Assembly (NCBI GenBank): GCA_003134965.1
Contig: PLDA01000004.1
Location: 1-64,000 of the forward strand
Length of the DNA stretch: 64,000 nucleotides
Source of the DNA: Vulcanimicrobium winogradskyi
Lineage (GTDB): Bacteria > Vulcanimicrobiota > Vulcanimicrobiia > Vulcanimicrobiales > Vulcanimicrobiaceae
Direction: 5' to 3'
Shown here: positions 61,076-64,000 of the stretch, in pieces
How the letters are laid out: every line of letters starts with the position of its first letter
Numbering within the stretch: the first letter of the stretch is position 1
Program-made: the position numbers and the translations under genes
The notes under the pieces: model-generated
What the model was told of the DNA's origin: nothing
Database searches by the model: none
The model's input: only the letters and a program-made list of their open reading frames with translations

Positions 61076-62724
61076 TCGGTGCGGCCGCGCCGGCGCTGGC
61101 CGGCCTGATGATGGATCGTGCGCTGCAGATCTCGCGGCTGATCGACCACGCGGCGCTGTGGCACGGCGACGTCGAGATCGTCACGCAGCGCACCGGTCTC
61201 TCCGATCGCCGTTCGAATTACCGCGAGCTGCGGGCGCGCAGCGCGCAGCTCGCACACGCGCTCGCGGGGCGGCTAGGCGTCGGGCCGGGCGATCGTGTCG
61301 CGACGTTCGCCTGGAACACGCAGCGTCACCTCGAGCTGTACTACGGCGTCTCGGGGATGGGCGCCGTGCTCCACACGATCAACCCGCGCCTGTTCGCGCC
61401 GCAGATCGCGTACATCGTGAACCACGCCGGCGACCGCTTCGTGTTCGTCGATGCCGATCTCGTCCCGGTCCTGGAGCCGCTGGCTGCGCAGTTGCCAGGC
61501 GTCGAGGGGTACGTCGTGCTGTGCGAAGAGGCGGAGATGCCGGCGACGACTCTCCCGAACGCGATCGCGTACGAGACGCTGATCGGCGACTTCCCCGGCG
61601 AGATCGTGTGGCCCGAGCTCGACGAGAGGACGGCGTCGTCCCTGTGCTACACCTCGGGGACGACCGGCAACCCCAAGGGCGTGCTCTACTCGCACCGCTC
61701 GACGCTGCTCCACACGTTCGCACAGGCGGCGTCGTGGCAAGCGGGCCCAGGATCGCAGGCGACGATCCTGCCCGTCGTGCCGCTCTTTCACGCCAACGCC
61801 TGGGGGCTACCGTACCTTGCACCGATGCAGGGCTCGAAGCTGGTCTTCGCCGATCCGCACCTCGATCCGGCGGCGCTCTACGATGCGTTCGAACGCGAGC
61901 AGGTCACGCTGAGCTGCGGCGTCCCCACGATCTGGCTGCGACTGCTCGAGTACCTCGAGCGGAACGAGCTGCGCTTCTCGAGCCTCAAGCTGCTCGGCGT
62001 CGGCGGGACGGCTCCGCCGCGCTCGCTGATCGAGGCGTTCGAGGTGAAGTACGGCGTGTGCGTGATGAACGCGTGGGGGATGACCGAGACGAGCCCGGCC
62101 TGCACGTTCGGTACGCCAAAACCGCAGCACGACGTGCTGCCGCAGCGGGTCGACTACAAGACGCATGCGGGGCGCTGCCTGTTCGGCGTCGAGATGCGCA
62201 TCGTCGACGACGCCGGCGCGTCGCTGCCGTTCGACGGTGTCGCGCAGGGCGAGATCCACGTTCGCGGCCCGTGGATCGCATCCGGATACTTCGAGGACGC
62301 CGAAGCGACCGAACGCGGCGTGACGGACGACGGCTGGCTGCGGACCGGCGACATCGCGTCGATCGACGCCGACGGCTACGTGACGATCCGCGACCGCGCG
62401 AAGGACGTGATCAAGTCCGGCGGCGAGTGGATCAGCTCGATCGATCTCGAGAACATCGCGGTCGCACACCCCGACGTGGCCGAGGCGGCGGCGATCGGCG
62501 TGCCGCATCCCACCTGGTCGGAACGGCCGGTGCTGTTCGTCGTCGCGAAGGCGGGGCGGCAGGTCGAGGAACCGGCGATTCTCGCCTTTCTGCATGGCCG
62601 CGTCGCGAAGTGGTCGATCCCCGACCGGGTGATCGTCGTCGAAGAGCTGCCGCATACCGCGACCGGAAAGGTCTCGAAGCGAACGCTGCGCGAGCGCTAC
62701 TCTTCGTACTCGTCCGATCCCTGA
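61072..62724 (+). CDS. Fatty-acyl-CoA ligase, AMP-binding
   Basis: 550 aa from ATG 61072 overlapping the dehydrogenase stop. ANL superfamily P-loop SLCYTSGTTGNPKGVLYSHR, then AWGMTETSPACTFGT, GWLRTGDIASIDADGYVTIR and terminal PHTATGKVSKRTLRE with the catalytic Lys. Activates fatty acids to CoA thioesters, the substrate of the dehydrogenase upstream. Complete. Confidence 0.94.
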   Translation: MIGAAAPALAGLMMDRALQISRLIDHAALWHGDVEIVTQRTGLSDRRSNYRELRARSAQLAHALAGRLGVGPGDRVATFAWNTQRHLELYYGVSGMGAVLHTINPRLFAPQIAYIVNHAGDRFVFVDADLVPVLEPLAAQLPGVEGYVVLCEEAEMPATTLPNAIAYETLIGDFPGEIVWPELDERTASSLCYTSGTTGNPKGVLYSHRSTLLHTFAQAASWQAGPGSQATILPVVPLFHANAWGLPYLAPMQGSKLVFADPHLDPAALYDAFEREQVTLSCGVPTIWLRLLEYLERNELRFSSLKLLGVGGTAPPRSLIEAFEVKYGVCVMNAWGMTETSPACTFGTPKPQHDVLPQRVDYKTHAGRCLFGVEMRIVDDAGASLPFDGVAQGEIHVRGPWIASGYFEDAEATERGVTDDGWLRTGDIASIDADGYVTIRDRAKDVIKSGGEWISSIDLENIAVAHPDVAEAAAIGVPHPTWSERPVLFVVAKAGRQVEEPAILAFLHGRVAKWSIPDRVIVVEELPHTATGKVSKRTLRERYSSYSSDP

Positions 62725-62887
62725 ATCCAGATGAACGACTGGATATCCCGACTGCGCGACCGCGCTCGCGGTGTGACCGCAGATCCCGCGTGCGCGTTCT
62801 CGGCATGGGATTACGCGCGGCAACGGTGCGCGGAGATTCTCTCTCCCTGACCGAGGGAATGCGCGCGTCCCGGCCAAGAGCAGGCGC

Positions 62888-63388
62888 GTGCCCCGCGAAC
62901 GCTCCATCACCGACGAGCTGCTCTATGAGTCGCAACTGCACGCCGCGCGTTTCGGCGGCCCGCGTCCGGTCGTCCCCGCGAAGCATCTCGCGATCGTCTC
63001 GTGCATGGACTCGCGGATCGACGTCTTCGACCTTTTCGGCCTGGCGATCGGCGATGCGCACGTCATCCGCAACGCGGGTGGGATCGTCACCGACGACGTG
63101 CTCCGTTCGCTCGTCCTGTCGCAGCGCGTGCTGCGGACGCGCGAGGTCGTGCTCGTCTACCATACGGACTGCGGGCTGCAGCAGATTCGTGAGGACGAGT
63201 TTCGCGCGCACCTGCTCGCCGAGACCGGCGAGGAGCCGCCATACGCGTTCGGTGCCTTCACCGACGTCGACGACGCGGTGCGGCACGCACTGGCGCGCGT
63301 CCGGGGGCACGCCTTCCTCCCGCATCGCGACCACGTGCGCGGTTTCGTGTACGTCGTCGAGACGGGGATCCTGCGCGAGGTGAGCTGA
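62888..63388 (+). CDS. Beta-carbonic anhydrase
   Basis: 166 aa from GTG 62888. Zinc ligands: Cys and Asp-Arg dyad in IVSCMDSRIDVFDLFG, then the HxxC of VYHTDCGLQQIR. NAGGIVTDDVLRSLVLSQRV supplies the substrate loop. Hydrates CO2, often supporting carboxylases. Complete. Confidence 0.93.
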   Translation: MPRERSITDELLYESQLHAARFGGPRPVVPAKHLAIVSCMDSRIDVFDLFGLAIGDAHVIRNAGGIVTDDVLRSLVLSQRVLRTREVVLVYHTDCGLQQIREDEFRAHLLAETGEEPPYAFGAFTDVDDAVRHALARVRGHAFLPHRDHVRGFVYVVETGILREVS

Positions 63389-63465
63389 TGGCCTCGACCA
63401 AACCGTATGCGGCCAAGGCGCTCGCCGCGCGCATCGGCGAAGGGCACCCGCAGCGCCGGACGTAA
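63388..63465 (+). CDS. Tiny ORF coupled to carbonic anhydrase
   Basis: 25 codons (MASTKPYAAKALAARIGEGH start), ATG overlapping the previous stop. Possibly a leader peptide, fragment or chance ORF. Weak. Confidence 0.2.
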   Translation: MASTKPYAAKALAARIGEGHPQRRT

Positions 63466-63475
63466 CGGGCCGAGT

Positions 63476-64000
63476 ATGCCGAGCAACGGGCGCGTCGCCG
63501 TCGTCGCCGGGGCGTCCGGCGGGATCGGAACGGCGACGGTGCGAGCACTTTTAGCCGAGGGGATGGCGGTCGCGCTGGCCGCGCCGCAAGACGCGCTGCT
63601 CGACGCGCTCGCGCGCGAGGTCGAGCCGTTCGGTGAACGCGCGCTGATCGTCCCGACCGACATCACGCAGCGGGCGGAGGTCGACGCGCTGGTCGCCCGC
63701 GCGCTGGTGCGGTTCGGCCGCGTCGACGTGCTCGCGAACGTCGCAGGGATCGGCTCCAGCCCGTCGTTCTGCGACAGCACCGATGCGGAGATCGAGCGCG
63801 TCCTCGCGGTGAACCTGCTCGGGGCGGCACGGTTGATGCACGCCGTGCTGCCGATCATGAAAGCGCAGCGCCGCGGCGCGATCGTCAACGTCGGATCGGT
63901 CGCCGGCGAGGCCGGCATCATGGGGATCTACTCGGCCTCGAAGTTCGGCTTGCGCGGCCTCAGCGACAGCGTGCGGCGCGAGGTGCGCAGCTTCAACATC
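63476..64000 (+). CDS. Short-chain dehydrogenase/reductase, C-terminus cut by window edge
   Basis: 175 codons from ATG 63476. Rossmann glycine motif VAVVAGASGGIGTATVRALL, the NVAGIG block, catalytic Ser in VNVGSVAGEAG and YSASKFG (YxxxK). Substrate specificity cannot be told; the last about 60 residues lie beyond the window. Confidence 0.92.
   Translation, partial: MPSNGRVAVVAGASGGIGTATVRALLAEGMAVALAAPQDALLDALAREVEPFGERALIVPTDITQRAEVDALVARALVRFGRVDVLANVAGIGSSPSFCDSTDAEIERVLAVNLLGAARLMHAVLPIMKAQRRGAIVNVGSVAGEAGIMGIYSASKFGLRGLSDSVRREVRSFNI

Noticed and set aside
60879..63383. 834-codon open frame on the plus strand
   Set aside because: Out of frame with the dehydrogenase, ligase and carbonic anhydrase motifs; Arg/Ser-rich shadow.

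Overview
The window is GC-rich, gene-dense bacterial chromosome. It encodes outer-membrane beta-barrels, lipoproteins, an RND pump and TRAP transport, so the host is a diderm. Copper-amine-oxidase-N domains fused to barrels, Pro-Thr-Pro linkers, a DUF3494 ice-binding lipoprotein and many small secreted proteins of unknown function recall soil lineages such as Candidatus Eremiobacterota (WPS-2). That placement is an inference; no rRNA or ribosomal protein gene is present to fix it. I saw no tRNA, rRNA or CRISPR array.

Layout. 0-3.3 kb: a phospholipase-D-like protein overlapping an unknown partner, then two poorly conserved genes, one apparently frameshifted. 3.5-4.7 kb: an IS3-family element (IS407-like) with terminal inverted repeats, an A-AAA-AAC slippery site and a transposase broken near its end. 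4.7-9.5 kb: a Vps62/DUF946-like protein, a RibD-C/DHFR-like reductase, a frameshifted FlK-type thioesterase and a truncated cupin. 9.6-14.4 kb: a distinctive cluster of two paralogous GT2 glycosyltransferases, a short DxDD-containing terpene-cyclase-like protein, a UbiA prenyltransferase and a GT8-like glycosyltransferase. 14.8-19.1 kb: gene remnants plus two toxin-antitoxin modules (hipBA and a vapBC-type pair). 19-36 kb: mainly secreted or envelope proteins (two-HKD phospholipase D, phosphoesterase/phospholipase C with repeated beta modules and a companion, ricin-type lectin, tandem paralogous secreted proteins, papain-like peptidase), with an AraC regulator facing a DJ-1/PfpI protein and a small bacterial metallothionein.

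36-51 kb: membrane protein, Rieske protein and carboxymuconolactone-decarboxylase-family genes in a row; an orphan RND pump; a complete TRAP divergon (DctP facing FadR-type regulator, DctQ, DctM and a cyclase-family hydrolase); an orphan ModA; a barrel protein; a histidine-kinase core; and an HxlR-controlled NmrA/quinol-monooxygenase pair. 51-58 kb: envelope genes including the ice-binding lipoprotein and a PF03640 lipoprotein followed by a clear intrinsic terminator. 58-64 kb: a cytochrome c, an acyl-CoA dehydrogenase plus acyl-CoA ligase operon, a beta-carbonic anhydrase and the start of a short-chain dehydrogenase.

Two themes stand out. First, many damaged genes sit among intact ones: FlK thioesterase, GAF fragment, secreted protein at 15.3 kb, phosphoesterase N-terminus, two VOC fragments, quinone-reductase tail, rhodanese fragment, kinase core. 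This indicates active gene erosion or, for single frameshifts, possible assembly error. Second, the 9.6-14.4 kb cluster is the best candidate for an undescribed pathway: prenyl transfer, class II-type cyclisation and several glycosylations, plausibly making a terpenoid glycolipid.
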